Of a stretch of DNA of 64,000 nucleotides, positions 9,507 through 20,307 are shown piece by piece. A program made the translations under genes and the position numbers. How positions within the stretch are numbered: position 1 is the first letter of the stretch; every line of letters starts with the position of its first letter. Under the pieces are notes generated by a model, which saw only the letters and a list, made by a program, of their open reading frames with translations, did not search any database and was not told where the DNA came from. The stretch covers positions 1 to 64,000 of the forward strand of contig CAJEXW010000016.1 in the NCBI GenBank assembly GCA_903994525.1, read 5' to 3'. Origin of the DNA: an uncultured Chlorobiaceae bacterium (GTDB lineage: Bacteria; Bacteroidota; Chlorobiia; Chlorobiales; Chlorobiaceae).

Positions 9507-9531
9507 ACGGCTCAACCTGCTCCTCGGTCAA

Positions 9532-9562
9532 GGAGTAAAGAAGAAACTCTTTCACTCCTGAT
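9532..9562. other. Imperfect hairpin between convergent genes
   Basis: AGGAGT pairs with ACTCCT, and AAAGA with TCTTT inside it with one bulge. The segment lies between the C-N hydrolase and the convergent GltD-like gene. No T tract follows, so its role as a terminator is a weak guess. Confidence 0.25.
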
Positions 9563-9628
9563 CGGCCCAAACTGATAAGGAGTGAAATGTGAAAGATTGG
9601 TTCATACTGTTGACAGAGTTCCACTGAA

Positions 9629-11602
9629 TCATGATCGACTGACAACCGGCAATGTCAACGCCCCGGTCGGGCAACTTTCCGTCAACGCCGTAATTTCAAG
9701 CTCTCCATCCAGCTTCTCAAGTATGCGAACACATATCCCGCAATCAACACACTTCTCACGCTCCATACTGATTGCTGCATGATCAGCTTTATAAAATCCG
9801 GGATGCTCCTGCTGTTGTCGGGGCTGCAATGGAGCATAACGGAAGGCCAGTTGCCGCAAGCGACAATCCTTAACGGCATTACAGGTACAATTGAGGCATC
9901 GTGCCGCTTCGGCACGGGCAAGTGACTCCGTATATCCTGTGACCACCTCACTGAAGCTCTCCCTCCTGCCCGAAGCTGTCAACTCTGGCACAGCAACCCT
10001 TTCCGCTGGCATTATTCTTTCATAAAATGCTCGTGGTGCATCATCCCTTGGGCCGTAAGAAGAATTGAATGGAGCTGCTGGAGCAACAACAGGCTCTCCA
10101 TAAATAAAGAGATTAATAGCGTAAGCAGCGCGTTTTCCCTGCTCAACAGCACGAATTGCGGTATCAGGACCAGTAACACAGTCACCGCCAGCGAAAAGCC
10201 AGGGCGTGTCGGATTGCAATGTCTCGGAAGTGACCTGCAACGTACCGTACTCTCCAACAGAGATACCTGCACTGCAAGCTACAGCAGGATCAATCTTCTG
10301 CCCAATAGCCGAAATGATGGTATCAGCAAAAATGGTAAACTCCGACCCCTCAACCGGTACCGGCCTTCGTCTTCCTGATTGATCAACCTCACCAGGTCGC
10401 ATGGTAATAGCAGTGATTTCGAGCGCACCGTCAATTTGCCTGACAGCCGTTGGTGCTGCCCACTCAACCAGCGTCACCCCTTCTGCAAGAGCTTCATGAA
10501 CTTCAGAGGCAAGCACAGGCATCTCCTCTCGGGAGCGGCGATAAAGAACCGTAACGGTTGAAGCACCAAGTCGAATGGCGGTTCGTGCCGCATCAATCGC
10601 GGTGTTACCACCACCAGTTACCACGACCTGTTTTCCTGGGGCGGACTGTACACCTAATGCAGCATTGCGCAAAAACGCTATCCCACTCACGACTCCCGGT
10701 GCATCTTCTCCTGGAATATTCATGGTAGCAGCCTGTTGAGCGCCAATGGCAAGCAGCACGGCATCGTAATTTTCATGCAGCATGTCGAGAGAGAGATCTT
10801 TGCCAAATAGCGTATTAAAACGGAACTCAAGCCCCATCTCAAGCAGGGTTGCAATATCACTCTCAATAGCGGATTCAGGAAGCCTGAAACGGGGAATGCC
10901 ATAGCGCATCATACCACCAGCCTGGGCTGCGGATTCAAAAATGATCACTCCATGCCCCTGCATAAGGAGAAAGTAGGCCGCAGTCAAGCCTGTGGGCCCC
11001 GATCCAACAACAGCCACCGTTTTTCCTGTTTTTTGAGGGACTATCGGTAAAAAGCGATCCGATCTCTCCGCATCCTTATCGGCAGCATAGCGCTTGAGTG
11101 CACAGATAGAGAGCGGATTATCAACACCATGCCTTCTGCACTCCGTTTCGCAGGGTGCCGGACAGACTCTGCCAAGAATACCCGGAAGAGGAATACTCTG
11201 TTTGATAATTTCTATGGCCATCTCATCGTTACCACTGGCGATTGCCCCAAGAAAGCCGGGAATATCACATCCAGCGGGGCATGTGCTCTCACAAGGTCCA
11301 ATGCAATCCCCGCTATGATCCTGGATGATTCGTTCAAGACTCTGGCGCCTCATAGAATAAAGAGTGTCATTCTCGGTTTCAATCACCATCCCCTCGGATA
11401 CCGGTGTGTCACAGGCGGGAACAAAGCGATTTTTCCCCTTAATTTCCACAATGCACATCCAGCATGAGCCCGTCTCTTCGAGTGACTCATGAAAACAGAG
11501 GGTAGGAATAATAATACCCGCAGCAGTAGCAGCTTCAAGGATCGAGGTTCCTGATGCCACGGTAATTACCTGCTGATCGATGGTGAGTGAAAGAGGATTC
11601 AT
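9629..11602 (-). CDS. Iron-sulfur flavoprotein: 2Fe-2S domain fused to a GltD-like NAD(P)H oxidoreductase and a C-terminal ferredoxin-like motif
   Basis: Encodes 657 residues. Residues 1-80 form a plant-type 2Fe-2S ferredoxin domain (cysteines in TLCFHE, GSCWMC and ACD), like the N-terminus of NADH dehydrogenase subunit G. A Cys-rich block (DCIGPCESTCPAGC, then RVCPAPCETECRR) binds 4Fe-4S clusters as in glutamate synthase small subunit. Two dinucleotide folds follow: AVVGSGPTGLTAAY for FAD and VVTGGGNTAIDAAR for NAD(P). The end carries KCVDCGIC and SCPTGAL. It would pass electrons between NAD(P)H and ferredoxin or an unknown partner. I see no partner gene nearby. Confidence 0.82.
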   Translation of the reverse strand: MNPLSLTIDQQVITVASGTSILEAATAAGIIIPTLCFHESLEETGSCWMCIVEIKGKNRFVPACDTPVSEGMVIETENDTLYSMRRQSLERIIQDHSGDCIGPCESTCPAGCDIPGFLGAIASGNDEMAIEIIKQSIPLPGILGRVCPAPCETECRRHGVDNPLSICALKRYAADKDAERSDRFLPIVPQKTGKTVAVVGSGPTGLTAAYFLLMQGHGVIIFESAAQAGGMMRYGIPRFRLPESAIESDIATLLEMGLEFRFNTLFGKDLSLDMLHENYDAVLLAIGAQQAATMNIPGEDAPGVVSGIAFLRNAALGVQSAPGKQVVVTGGGNTAIDAARTAIRLGASTVTVLYRRSREEMPVLASEVHEALAEGVTLVEWAAPTAVRQIDGALEITAITMRPGEVDQSGRRRPVPVEGSEFTIFADTIISAIGQKIDPAVACSAGISVGEYGTLQVTSETLQSDTPWLFAGGDCVTGPDTAIRAVEQGKRAAYAINLFIYGEPVVAPAAPFNSSYGPRDDAPRAFYERIMPAERVAVPELTASGRRESFSEVVTGYTESLARAEAARCLNCTCNAVKDCRLRQLAFRYAPLQPRQQQEHPGFYKADHAAISMEREKCVDCGICVRILEKLDGELEITALTESCPTGALTLPVVSRS

Positions 11603-11617
11603 GGAAATATAAAAACG

Positions 11618-12610
11618 TTACAGTTCGCTGTGTTGTGAAAAATCCTTGTTCGCAAAATTGTTCTCAAGATGAAGAGCCACTTTTTCAAGATGCCACATAG
11701 GAGTAGATGTGGCACCACAAACACCAACACTCTCAACAGGCTTTCCATCACTGCCATTCAACCAGCTATCATCTATTTCATCTATATCTTCAATAAAATA
11801 AGTGCGTTGATTTGCAGCTTTGCAAATATGGTAAAGCACCTGGCCATTTGAACTCTTTTTTCCGGCCACAAAAATAATAAGATCATTGGCGATTGAAAAA
11901 TCATGCAGCTTCTGGTTTCGGCTCGACACCTGCCGGCAAATCGTATCCTTGAATACATAAGAGGGCATAGGACGAACACCGGTCATCTCCGCTGTGATGT
12001 CAATATCACGAATCGGCATCCATGAGGTTTTTTTTCTGAAAAGCGTCCGGGCAAACTGGGTTTCAAGATTTTCCTTCAGCTCATAAAATCCAGGTACATC
12101 CATGGTGGTCTGAGAGATAAGCGCTGTCTTTTTTGCAGGATAAAGATCCTGCAACTCCTCCATGTCACAAAGGTCAGGATGTTTGATAATGATAGCCTTA
12201 TTGTCGCACTGGCCATTGATACCGATAACCTCTGGGTGAACACGTTTACCATAAATGATAATCTGGTAACCAAGTTCAAACAGAAATCTTGTTGTACGCT
12301 GTAACCTTGAGACCACGGGACAGGTGGTGTCCGTAACGACAAGATTGTTCTCTTTGGCAATCTTGTAGGTTGAAGGAGGTTCTCCATGTGCCCTGATCAG
12401 CACCTGGGCATTAGTGAGCTTCCTGAAAGCGGCATCATCCACTGTAACAAGGCCAAGTTTTTCGAGCCTCTTCACCTCAACCTCATTATGGACGATATCG
12501 CCAAATGAGTATAACCCTCCAAGATCCTGGAGTTTTTCTTCAGCAACATTGATGGTTCCCTGTACTCCAATACAAAAACCTGATGAAGTTCTGTCAAGAT
12601 TTACTTTCAT
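11618..12610 (-). CDS. ispH: 4-hydroxy-3-methylbut-2-enyl diphosphate reductase (IspH/LytB)
   Basis: Encodes 330 residues. It carries out the last step of the MEP isoprenoid pathway, reducing HMBPP to IPP and DMAPP with a 4Fe-4S cluster. The cluster cysteines are C13 (SSGFCIGV), C97 (DTTCPVV) and C225 (KDTICRQ). The HAGEPP-like motif appears here as RAHGEPP. The pathway feeds phytyl/farnesyl tails and carotenoids, in line with crtC and ispE elsewhere in the window. The next genes upstream, murI and ychF, run the same way with short gaps. Confidence 0.95.
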   Translation of the reverse strand: MKVNLDRTSSGFCIGVQGTINVAEEKLQDLGGLYSFGDIVHNEVEVKRLEKLGLVTVDDAAFRKLTNAQVLIRAHGEPPSTYKIAKENNLVVTDTTCPVVSRLQRTTRFLFELGYQIIIYGKRVHPEVIGINGQCDNKAIIIKHPDLCDMEELQDLYPAKKTALISQTTMDVPGFYELKENLETQFARTLFRKKTSWMPIRDIDITAEMTGVRPMPSYVFKDTICRQVSSRNQKLHDFSIANDLIIFVAGKKSSNGQVLYHICKAANQRTYFIEDIDEIDDSWLNGSDGKPVESVGVCGATSTPMWHLEKVALHLENNFANKDFSQHSEL

Positions 12611-12627
12611 GCTCTAAATGTTAACTG

Positions 12628-13428
12628 TTATACCTCAACCAGATCAACATCGGGCAATTCGCTGCCCATAAAAAGCTGGTAAAGCATACTGAATTTTTGA
12701 GGCAAATCGCTGACCAAAAGATGCGGAATTGCTGTCTTCGTGGAGTGATTAAGCAAACCGGACTCCGAAAGCAGCTCCCGGGTTCGGTAAGCAACCGCCT
12801 CTGCCGAATCAATAATACGAATTTCTTTGCCAATAGTCTCTTCTATCACCTGACGCAGAATTGGATAGTGCGTGCAGCCAAGGACCAAAGTATCTATATC
12901 TTGTTTCCGAATTTCCGAAAGATAATGCTCTGCAACAAGTTTCGTGGCCGGATGGTTGATAAATCCCTCCTCGGCCAGCGGCACAAAAAGAGGGCACGCC
13001 TGCGAAATCACCTCAATCCCGGAATCTTGCTGGTTGATGGCAAAGGCATAAGCATTCGAACAGACTGTCGCCTGTGTACCGATAACGCCAATACGCTTGT
13101 TTTGTGTCACCTGAACAGCAAGGCTTGCGCCAGCCTTGAGAACGCCGATAACCGGAATATTACCACATGCCTTTTCAACAACATCAAGAGCAAGGGCTGA
13201 TACAGTATTACAGGCAACTATGATTAATTTTGGCTGGTATCGCATCAGAATGGCTGTATCGTCAGCAGCGTACTTACGGATGGTAACCTGCGACTTGGGT
13301 CCATAAGGAACCCTTGCTGTATCGCCAAAGTAAATAAGACGCTCAGCGGGCAAAGCAGCCTGTATCGCCTTGACAACAGTGAGTCCGCCAATTCCGGAGT
13401 CAAAAATACCAATTGGGTTCTGAATCAC
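12628..13428 (-). CDS. murI: Glutamate racemase (MurI)
   Basis: I prefer the GTG at 13428 (266 residues, [15 protein letters not shown]). A longer frame starts at 13473, but its extra 15 residues are encoded by a short repeat of TTGACAA/CAATTG type and not by anything protein-like. The catalytic cysteines are in VACNTVSA and LGCTHYP, and [10 protein letters not shown] is the substrate motif. It makes D-glutamate for peptidoglycan in the cytoplasm. ispH follows after 17 bp on the same strand. Confidence 0.92.
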   Translation of the reverse strand: MIQNPIGIFDSGIGGLTVVKAIQAALPAERLIYFGDTARVPYGPKSQVTIRKYAADDTAILMRYQPKLIIVACNTVSALALDVVEKACGNIPVIGVLKAGASLAVQVTQNKRIGVIGTQATVCSNAYAFAINQQDSGIEVISQACPLFVPLAEEGFINHPATKLVAEHYLSEIRKQDIDTLVLGCTHYPILRQVIEETIGKEIRIIDSAEAVAYRTRELLSESGLLNHSTKTAIPHLLVSDLPQKFSMLYQLFMGSELPDVDLVEV

Positions 13429-13500
13429 TTGACAAGTTGATAATTGCCAACTGACAGATGACAACTCTTTCATTGTCCACTGTCAATTGTCCATTGCAAA
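13429..13500. repeat. Cluster of short degenerate inverted TTGACAA/CAATTG-type repeats between ychF and murI
   Basis: Within about 70 bp the words CTTGACAAG, GATAATTGCC, AACTGACAG, GATGACAAC, ATTGTCCACTG, TCAATTGTC and CATTGC recur as variants of one short unit in both orientations. It separates ychF from murI and extends the murI open frame artificially. I read this as intergenic repeat DNA. Function unknown. Confidence 0.4.
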
Positions 13501-13502
13501 AA

Positions 13503-14594
13503 CTACACATTAAAACGAAAAACAATCACGTCACCATCCTTGACAATGTACTCCTTCCCTTCGGAACGCAACTTTCCGGCCACCTTGACCTTTTGCTCAG
13601 AACCCAACTCAATCAGATCACGATAGCACATCACCTCTGCCCGAATAAAGCCTTTTTCAAAATCAGAATGAATGGCTCCCGCTGCTTCCGGTGCTGCTGC
13701 TCCTTTGCGAATAGTCCAGGCATGAACCTCTTTTTCGCCAGCCGTAAAATAGGTCTGGAGTCCAAGGAGGTCATAAGCTGTTTTGATCAATCGATCAAGA
13801 CCCGAGGTGTGAAGCCCGAGACTTTCAAGAAATTCAGGACGTTCCTCTTCTGGCAGTTCGGCTATTTCAGACTCACTCTTTGCACTGATAACCAGCATTT
13901 TAGCGCCGGATGTTGCGGCAATGGCTGCAACTTTTTCGGTATAACTGTTACCGTCGGGCAGGTCGTTCTCAGAAACATTGGCCGCAAAAAGAATTGGTTT
14001 GGATGAGAGCAGGAAAAACTGTTTGGCCACAAGCTGCTCTTCAGGAGTCTCAATAATTTTACGGACCGGAATCCCTTCACTCAACCCTTTGATAATTTTT
14101 TCAGCAACATCAAGTTGCAGCAGTAACTCCTTCTCTTTTCTGGCATTTTTTCTGAGCCGTTCAATTCGTCGCTCCATACTGTCAAGATCGGCAAGCATCA
14201 GCTCCGTCTCAATCGTGACAATATCGTCCGCCGGATCAATTCTTCCTTCAACATGAATGATATTGTCGTCATCAAAACATCGGACAACATGGACGATGGC
14301 ATCAACCTCCCGGATATGCGAAAGAAACTGGTTACCAAGCCCTTCGCCCTTGCTTGCACCTTTGACAAGCCCTGCAATATCAACAATTTCAAGGGTTGCG
14401 GGAACCAGTGTGGGTGTCTTGACAACATCGGCAATCTGCTGCATACGTTCGTCAGGCACAAGCACAGTACCAACGTTTGGCTCTATAGTGCAGAAAGGAT
14501 AGTTGGCTGCTTCAGCCTGTTTTGCCGTAATGGCGTTAAAGAGAGTCGATTTTCCGACATTCGGAAGACCAACAATGCCGCAACGAAGTGACAT
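13503..14594 (-). CDS. ychF: Ribosome-binding GTPase/ATPase YchF (Obg family)
   Basis: Encodes 363 residues from the ATG at 14594 ([17 protein letters not shown]). An earlier in-frame ATG at 14615 adds seven residues not seen in the family. The P-loop is GLPNVGKS, the G3 motif is [10 protein letters not shown] with QGLGNQF-like sequence (GEGLGNQFL), and the C-terminal TGS-like domain ends [13 protein letters not shown]. YchF binds ribosomes and prefers ATP over GTP because of its altered G4 motif. It is monocistronic or co-transcribed with murI. Confidence 0.94.
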   Translation of the reverse strand: MSLRCGIVGLPNVGKSTLFNAITAKQAEAANYPFCTIEPNVGTVLVPDERMQQIADVVKTPTLVPATLEIVDIAGLVKGASKGEGLGNQFLSHIREVDAIVHVVRCFDDDNIIHVEGRIDPADDIVTIETELMLADLDSMERRIERLRKNARKEKELLLQLDVAEKIIKGLSEGIPVRKIIETPEEQLVAKQFFLLSSKPILFAANVSENDLPDGNSYTEKVAAIAATSGAKMLVISAKSESEIAELPEEERPEFLESLGLHTSGLDRLIKTAYDLLGLQTYFTAGEKEVHAWTIRKGAAAPEAAGAIHSDFEKGFIRAEVMCYRDLIELGSEQKVKVAGKLRSEGKEYIVKDGDVIVFRFNV

Positions 14595-14707
14595 AAAATA
14601 AAATGTTTGGTGCACAAGTGGCTTCTAATAAAACCGGTTTTTAACATGTAACCAATAAGTTTGGAAAAAGCAAATATTTTTTATAAAATGGCAGGCTCAT
14701 TGAATCA

Positions 14708-15424
14708 ATGCTCCAAGTAACACAGAAAATCGGAATAAAGCGTATCATTATTGCAATTGACGGGCCTGCAGCATCAGGAAAAAGCACCACTGCGAGGAGA
14801 GTAGCTCAGCGGCTCGGATACACCTACATTGATACGGGTGCAATGTACCGATCAGTAACGCTCAAAGCCCTCCGGACAGGGATCCTTGATGAGCTGCGCC
14901 GCTCACCCGATCGTGTGTTCGCTCTTCTTCGGGAGATCACAATTTACTTTGATGGCGACCATGTTTTTCTTGACGGAAGTGATGTAACCACTGACATCAG
15001 GGAGAACCGGATTAGTCGGGAAGTAAGTTTTATCAGCTCCCTCAAACCAGTTCGTGACAAGCTCGTGGAGATGCAGCAGCAGCTTGGTCGAACAGGTTCA
15101 GTTGTGATGGATGGGAGAGATATTGGGACTGTCGTTTTTCCGGATGCTGAACTGAAAATATTTCTTGTGGCAGATGCCCGTGAAAGGGCAAAACGCCGAT
15201 ATGCCGAATTGGTTGCAAAGTCTCAGGACAACAGTACCCTGCCAGACCTCGACCTGATTGAAGAGGAGATAAGGCAACGAGATAAGGATGATGAAGAGCG
15301 GGAATATGCCCCCTTGAAAAAACATCCTGACGCTCAGCAAATTGATACATCGAGCTTGACAATAGATCATCAGGTAGAGATTGTTCACAATCTTGCTCTG
15401 GAGGTTCAACGGAGTGGCCGGTAA
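14708..15424 (+). CDS. cmk: Cytidylate kinase (Cmk)
   Basis: Encodes 238 residues. The P-loop is [12 protein letters not shown] (around residues 17-28). DTGAMYR and [14 protein letters not shown] are the nucleotide-binding signatures of CMP kinase. It phosphorylates CMP and dCMP to the diphosphates. The rpsA gene follows on the same strand, a gene order seen in many bacteria, and the two probably share a transcript. Confidence 0.95.
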   Translation: MLQVTQKIGIKRIIIAIDGPAASGKSTTARRVAQRLGYTYIDTGAMYRSVTLKALRTGILDELRRSPDRVFALLREITIYFDGDHVFLDGSDVTTDIRENRISREVSFISSLKPVRDKLVEMQQQLGRTGSVVMDGRDIGTVVFPDAELKIFLVADARERAKRRYAELVAKSQDNSTLPDLDLIEEEIRQRDKDDEEREYAPLKKHPDAQQIDTSSLTIDHQVEIVHNLALEVQRSGR

Positions 15425-15533
15425 GTGATTCCGGTACGTTCTTTCCAATATTGTTTTTTATTAACCATAAAACCGCTGGCCGATATCTCTCGCGGCATGC
15501 AGGCTAACTACAAGAGAGGAAGGAAAAAATTTA

Positions 15534-17318
15534 ATGGCAGAAGCATTTACACAAGCAACCGAAAAAAAGGTCAAAGAGAGACCGGCAAGAAAAAAACTCA
15601 AATTTTTTGCACACTACGAGCCCGCAGAACTGGCGTTGATGGAGCAGCTCTATTCGAGCACCCTCAACGAAATTACAGAAGATGAGATTATCAAGGGCAG
15701 AATTGTCTCGATATCCAACAAGGATGTCACCATCGATGTTGGATTCAAATCGGAGGGTATCGTCTCCCTGCTTGAGTTCAGGGCAGAAGATGAAGTCAAA
15801 GTAGGCGATGATGTTGAGGTCTATCTGGAGAACATCGAAGACAAGATGGGCCAGCTCATTCTTTCGAAGAAAAAAGCTGATGTGTTGAGAATCTGGGATC
15901 GGATCTATGATTCAATCGAGAACGATACCATCATCAACGGTAAAATCATCAATCGTGTCAAGGGTGGCATGACGGTCTCCCTCTCCGGCGTTGAGGCATT
16001 TCTTCCCGGCTCGCAGATTGATGTCAAGCCGGTTCGTGATTTCGACGCTCTTGTTGGCCAAACCATGGACTTCAGGGTTGTCAAGATCAATCCCGTCACA
16101 CAGAATATTGTTGTCAGTCATAAAGTTATCCTTGAAGAGGCTTATGCTGCCCGTCGGGAAGAGATGCTTGCCAATATCAAGGTGGGCATGGTGCTTGAAG
16201 GCACAGTCAAGAACATTACCGACTTCGGTATCTTCGTCGATCTTGGTGGTCTTGATGGTCTGGTGCATATCACCGACATCACCTGGGGCAGAATCAACCA
16301 TCCCTCAGAGGTTGTTGATCTGGACCAGCCGATCAAGGTTGTTGTTGTCGGCTTCGACGAGAACACCAAGAGGGTTTCGCTCGGTATGAAGCAGCTTGAG
16401 TCTCACCCTTGGGAAAATATTGAAATCAAGTATCCTGTCAGTTCAAAAGCACAAGGTCGCGTGGTCTCCATTACTGATTACGGTGCTTTTGTCGAAATAG
16501 AGAAGGGTATTGAAGGTCTGGTACACATCTCCGAGATGAGCTGGACCCAGCATATCAAGCATCCGGGCCAGTTTGTAACCCTTGGCCAGGAAGTCGAATG
16601 CGTGATCCTCAATATCGACAAGGATCATACGAAGCTCTCACTCTCCATGAAGCGGGTGAACGAAGACCCATGGATTGCCCTCTCTGAAAAGTATATCGAG
16701 AACTCTACGCACAATGGTACCGTCAGCAATATCACCGATTTCGGTGTTTTTGTTGAGCTTGAGGCTGGTGTTGATGGTTTGGTCCACATTTCGGACCTTT
16801 CATGGACCAAAAAGATTCGCCATCCCAGTGAGCTGGTCAAGAAAAATCAGGAGCTTGAGGTCAAGGTGTTGAAATTTGACGTTCATGCCCGCCGCATTGC
16901 TCTTGGACATAAACAGATCAATCAGGATCCATGGGACGAATTTGAGCAGAAATATGCCGTAGGCGCAGAGACTCCCGGTCAGATTTCACAAATCATTGAG
17001 AAGGGTGTTATTGTTATTCTTCCTGGTGATGTGGATGGTTTTGTGCCAGTATCGCACCTGCTGCAGGGTGGTGTGAAGGATATACACTCGTCATTCAAGA
17101 TTGGCGATGAACTTCCTCTTCGTGTGATTGAATTTGACAAGGAGAATAAACGCATTATTCTCTCGGCACTTGAGTATTTCAAGGACAAGAACAAGGAAGA
17201 GATTGAAGCATACCTGCTTGCTCATCCAAACGAAAAAAAGGAGATTGAGGCTGCTACGGCTGAACTCGAACCACCGGTCAAGTCTGCTGATAAAAAAAGT
17301 GGTGAACAGAGAAGCTGA
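15534..17318 (+). CDS. rpsA: 30S ribosomal protein S1
   Basis: Encodes 594 residues with six S1 (OB-fold) RNA-binding repeats. Several show the [FG]VFV[DE][LI]..G[VL][DE]GLVH[IV]S core, for example [35 protein letters not shown] and [18 protein letters not shown]. It holds mRNA on the 30S subunit during initiation. A GAGGAAGGA ribosome-binding site lies 8-10 bases upstream of the ATG. A strong terminator follows the stop. Confidence 0.97.
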   Translation: MAEAFTQATEKKVKERPARKKLKFFAHYEPAELALMEQLYSSTLNEITEDEIIKGRIVSISNKDVTIDVGFKSEGIVSLLEFRAEDEVKVGDDVEVYLENIEDKMGQLILSKKKADVLRIWDRIYDSIENDTIINGKIINRVKGGMTVSLSGVEAFLPGSQIDVKPVRDFDALVGQTMDFRVVKINPVTQNIVVSHKVILEEAYAARREEMLANIKVGMVLEGTVKNITDFGIFVDLGGLDGLVHITDITWGRINHPSEVVDLDQPIKVVVVGFDENTKRVSLGMKQLESHPWENIEIKYPVSSKAQGRVVSITDYGAFVEIEKGIEGLVHISEMSWTQHIKHPGQFVTLGQEVECVILNIDKDHTKLSLSMKRVNEDPWIALSEKYIENSTHNGTVSNITDFGVFVELEAGVDGLVHISDLSWTKKIRHPSELVKKNQELEVKVLKFDVHARRIALGHKQINQDPWDEFEQKYAVGAETPGQISQIIEKGVIVILPGDVDGFVPVSHLLQGGVKDIHSSFKIGDELPLRVIEFDKENKRIILSALEYFKDKNKEEIEAYLLAHPNEKKEIEAATAELEPPVKSADKKSGEQRS

Positions 17319-17352
17319 TTTTTTTGAATCTTCTTCGGTCACTCTCTGAATA

Positions 17353-17388
17353 AAAAAAGCCTTCTCTGTCATCAGGGAGGGCTTTTTT
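17353..17388 (+). terminator. Rho-independent terminator of rpsA
   Basis: AAAAAAGCC pairs with GGCTTTTTT, extended by a CTTCTC/GGGAGG-type stem with wobbles and an 8-base loop. The run of six T on the plus strand fits termination of rpsA. The A tract on the other side could let it also end the convergent era gene. Confidence 0.85.
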
Positions 17389-17395
17389 GTTATCG

Positions 17396-18313
17396 TCAGT
17401 AACCATAACTTTTCAACAGATTGTTTTTCTTGCGCCAGTCAGGTCTTACCTTTATAAAAAGTTCCAGAAAAACCGGTCGCCCAAGCATCTCCTCAATATC
17501 TTTCCGTGCGGTCTGCCCCAATTTTTTGAGCGCGGCTCCCTTCTGTCCAATCATGATCTGCTTCTGAGTATCACGCTCAACAATAACCGAGCAGCGAATA
17601 AGATCTTTCCGGGTCGGGTCATTATCATACTGCTCTTTGAACTCATCAACAACCACCTCCGTTGAGTATGGCACTTCGCGTCCGTAAAGCAGGAATATCT
17701 TTTCTCGAATAATTTCACTGACAAAAAATCGCTCAGGGGCAGTACTGAGTGTATCTTCGGGGTAAAGAGCATCATGAAGCGGAAGAAATGGCTGAATGGT
17801 GCCGACAAGCTGTTGCAAATTTGTATTTTTTAAAGCCGAGACCGACAGAACAGCAGCGGGATTCCAGGTATTCCTTACAAATTCCTCAGCCTGTTGTTGG
17901 CGTTCTTGACTCACAAGATCACATTTATTGAGCACAGCAATAATCGGTTTGCCTGTTGGCTTCAGCCAGTGATTAAAAAGTTCTTCAACAAACTCCCTGT
18001 CAACAAAATCTTTTTTTCCTGAATACGGCAGCAGGGCAAGAACAACATCAGCATCTTTCAGGGTGTCACGAATAACGCCAAGCATAGATTCATGAAGCTT
18101 TTGCTGAGGCTTCATGATGCCCGGCGTATCAAGAAAGATAATCTGACACACTTCATTGTGATAGATCCCTGTAATTTTTTTTCTCGTTGTCTGGGGTTTT
18201 GGTGTCACAATAGAGAGCTTGAAATCAAGAAGCTCATTGAGCAGGGTTGATTTGCCTGCATTGGGCGGACCGACAATAATTGCGAAACCGCAGGAAAAAG
18301 AGGAGGATGCCAT
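17396..18313 (-). CDS. era: GTPase Era
   Basis: Encodes 305 residues. G motifs: [10 protein letters not shown] (G1), DTPGIMKP (G3) and NKCD (G4). The C-terminal KH domain contains [22 protein letters not shown] and ends with RPDWRKKNN. Era binds the 3' end of 16S rRNA and is needed for 30S assembly. It is convergent with rpsA and divergent from rodA. Confidence 0.96.
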   Translation of the reverse strand: MASSSFSCGFAIIVGPPNAGKSTLLNELLDFKLSIVTPKPQTTRKKITGIYHNEVCQIIFLDTPGIMKPQQKLHESMLGVIRDTLKDADVVLALLPYSGKKDFVDREFVEELFNHWLKPTGKPIIAVLNKCDLVSQERQQQAEEFVRNTWNPAAVLSVSALKNTNLQQLVGTIQPFLPLHDALYPEDTLSTAPERFFVSEIIREKIFLLYGREVPYSTEVVVDEFKEQYDNDPTRKDLIRCSVIVERDTQKQIMIGQKGAALKKLGQTARKDIEEMLGRPVFLELFIKVRPDWRKKNNLLKSYGY

Positions 18314-18406
18314 GAAAAAAATATAAAAGGTTCAACCTGTTTACAGAATACAATACTAAATTGCACTCTGTCATGATACGGAAAAAAGGGTTACCCAAAC
18401 ACTGAA

Positions 18407-19666
18407 ATGGAAAAACAACACAAACTTGATCGGTGGCTTTTAGCTTCGGTAACCGGCCTCATTATAATAGGGCTCATGGCCATTTACAGTGCGACCAATG
18501 GGACGGGCGACACCTCTCTCTTTTATCGGCAATTGGCATGGTCTCTGTTCGGTGTTATTGCTTTGGCCGTTGTTTACTACAATGATATTCGCATAGTGCG
18601 GGACAATGCCTATATTTTTTATGCTATAGGGCTTCTTCTCCTTATAGCCGTCCTTATTTTCGGAAGAAAGATTGCTGGTCAGACAAGCTGGATGAAAATT
18701 GGATTTTTCAGTTTTCAGCCTTCTGAAATAGTTAAAATGGCGACCATTCTTGCTTTGGCAAGATATCTCTCCGATGAAAATACCGATATTCACTCTATTC
18801 CACATCTTTTTATTGCGCTTGCAACAGCGTTTATTCCAATGATGCTCATTATGCTGCAACCCGATATGGGAACTATGCTTACTATTCTTCCCTATGTTGC
18901 CACAATGCTTATCATGGCTGGCTTCGATATCTATATAATGATGTTAATGACCTTTCCTTTCATCCTTATGATTGCCGGTTTCTTCAATATATATATAGTT
19001 TTGGCTCTTACATTTCTTTTGATTTTGATCCTCTTTTTCAAACGAAAGAAATTTCAGCTTCATCAGTTCTTTGTTATTGGGCCAGGACTTGCTGCAGGTT
19101 TTTTTATGAATCGTTTTGCTAACGAAATACTCAAACCACATCAAATTAAGAGGATTCAGACTTTTATTGATCCTATGTCGGACCCTCAAGGAGCAGGATA
19201 TAACGCACTGCAAGCAAAGATTGCAATAAGTTCAGGTGGTTTGTGGGGCAAAGGGTTTCTTGCCGGAACACAGACACAATTGCGTTTTATACCAGCTCAG
19301 TGGACAGATTTCATATTCTGTGTCATCGCAGAAGAACTTGGGTTTATTGGAGCATCTCTCCTGATAACGCTCTATCTTATCCTGATTCTCCGATTGATTG
19401 CAACAATTTTTGCCATTACCAACAAGTTTGTGCAACTGACACTCGGCGGATTCGTCTCTTTGATGTTTGTGCATGTCGTCATCAATGTCGGTATGACAAT
19501 CGGACTTATTCCGGTCATTGGAGTGCCTCTTCCCCTTGTATCTTATGGGGGTTCTTCACTTGTTGGAAATATGATTATGGTTGGACTTGCACTGAATTTT
19601 TTCAGAAATAAACGAAATCTGGGCTATCATAGTAGCGTGCTTACCAGAAAAAAAAGCGCACCGTAA
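18407..19666 (+). CDS. rodA: Rod-shape peptidoglycan polymerase RodA (SEDS family)
   Basis: Encodes 419 residues with about 10 membrane helices. The SEDS signatures are present: FQPSEIVKM, the long loop with [22 protein letters not shown], and the C-terminal [13 protein letters not shown]. RodA polymerises lipid II for side-wall synthesis together with a class B PBP. The helix around residues 180-220 is unusually Met/Ile/Phe rich. FtsW is the main alternative, but the length and the QSRIAIGSGG-like motif fit RodA better. Confidence 0.9.
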   Translation: MEKQHKLDRWLLASVTGLIIIGLMAIYSATNGTGDTSLFYRQLAWSLFGVIALAVVYYNDIRIVRDNAYIFYAIGLLLLIAVLIFGRKIAGQTSWMKIGFFSFQPSEIVKMATILALARYLSDENTDIHSIPHLFIALATAFIPMMLIMLQPDMGTMLTILPYVATMLIMAGFDIYIMMLMTFPFILMIAGFFNIYIVLALTFLLILILFFKRKKFQLHQFFVIGPGLAAGFFMNRFANEILKPHQIKRIQTFIDPMSDPQGAGYNALQAKIAISSGGLWGKGFLAGTQTQLRFIPAQWTDFIFCVIAEELGFIGASLLITLYLILILRLIATIFAITNKFVQLTLGGFVSLMFVHVVINVGMTIGLIPVIGVPLPLVSYGGSSLVGNMIMVGLALNFFRNKRNLGYHSSVLTRKKSAP

Positions 19667-19675
19667 TGCGCTTTT
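19652..19675 (+). terminator. Terminator overlapping the rodA stop codon
   Basis: AAAAGCGCA pairs perfectly with TGCGCTTTT across a 6-base loop. The TAA of rodA (19664-19666) lies in the loop, so the last codons form the left arm. Four T follow. The A-rich left flank would also serve the convergent gene on the minus strand. Confidence 0.7.
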
Positions 19676-19706
19676 AACTCGATTCCAAAAAAAATGCAGA
19701 GGTACC

Positions 19707-20165
19707 TTATTTTATTTTATACACAAAGCGTTTCCCCTCTTTACCAGAAGGAATACGCTCGATTTCAGCATCATTGATACCATATTTGTTAAACCAGAGG
19801 CTCACAGTAGATCCCTTTATATTGAGAGCCTCTGCAATATCCCGAGGCTTGAAACTTGTTTCAGGATTGGAGAGAAGCAACTCCTTGATTGATGAACCAA
19901 GCTGACCGCGACTAAACTTCTGCGTACTGGACACAACAGCAGTGGAGACAGGAGTCCCTTCAAGCTTTGCAAGGTTTGACTCAAGCTTCCTGAGCACTAC
20001 ACTAAGTTCATCTTCCAATGGCCTGATTTTTTCAGAGTACTCACTCTCAATCCGCTCTATTTCAGACTGGAGCCTCCGTTTATCCTCGACAAGCGATTGA
20101 AAAAAATCAATCCTCTGAATGAAAATATCATATTTATCCGGCGAACCGCCTTCTCTTTTTTTCAT
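19707..20165 (-). CDS. Coiled-coil protein with C-terminal winged-helix/HTH segment, unknown function
   Basis: I start it at the ATG at 20165 (152 residues, MKKREGGSPDKYDIF). The open frame runs to 20240, but the extra part is hydrophobic and unconvincing. Residues 20-70 are a charged coiled coil (EDKRRLQSEIERIESEYSEKI). The C-terminal part (SSIKELLLSNPETSFKPRDIAEALNIKGSTVSLWFNKYG) looks like a DNA-binding helix-turn-helix of the 'HTH with phase-variable promoter' kind. I do not recognise a named family. It could be a small DNA-binding regulator. Confidence 0.6.
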   Translation of the reverse strand: MKKREGGSPDKYDIFIQRIDFFQSLVEDKRRLQSEIERIESEYSEKIRPLEDELSVVLRKLESNLAKLEGTPVSTAVVSSTQKFSRGQLGSSIKELLLSNPETSFKPRDIAEALNIKGSTVSLWFNKYGINDAEIERIPSGKEGKRFVYKIK

Positions 20166-20307
20166 TGTTCTATGTATTTGTGATTGAATAGAATTTAGTA
20201 GTATTTTTGCACACCGTAAATATATAACAATATATCTCACTCTGCAAGACGATAGTATTACTTGCTGGCATCCGTTTTTCTATACTCTTTACAAGTGCTT
20301 TCAACGT

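Noticed and set aside
13429..13500. CRISPR or small RNA
   Set aside because: The short words are degenerate and in both orientations, with no spacers of constant length.
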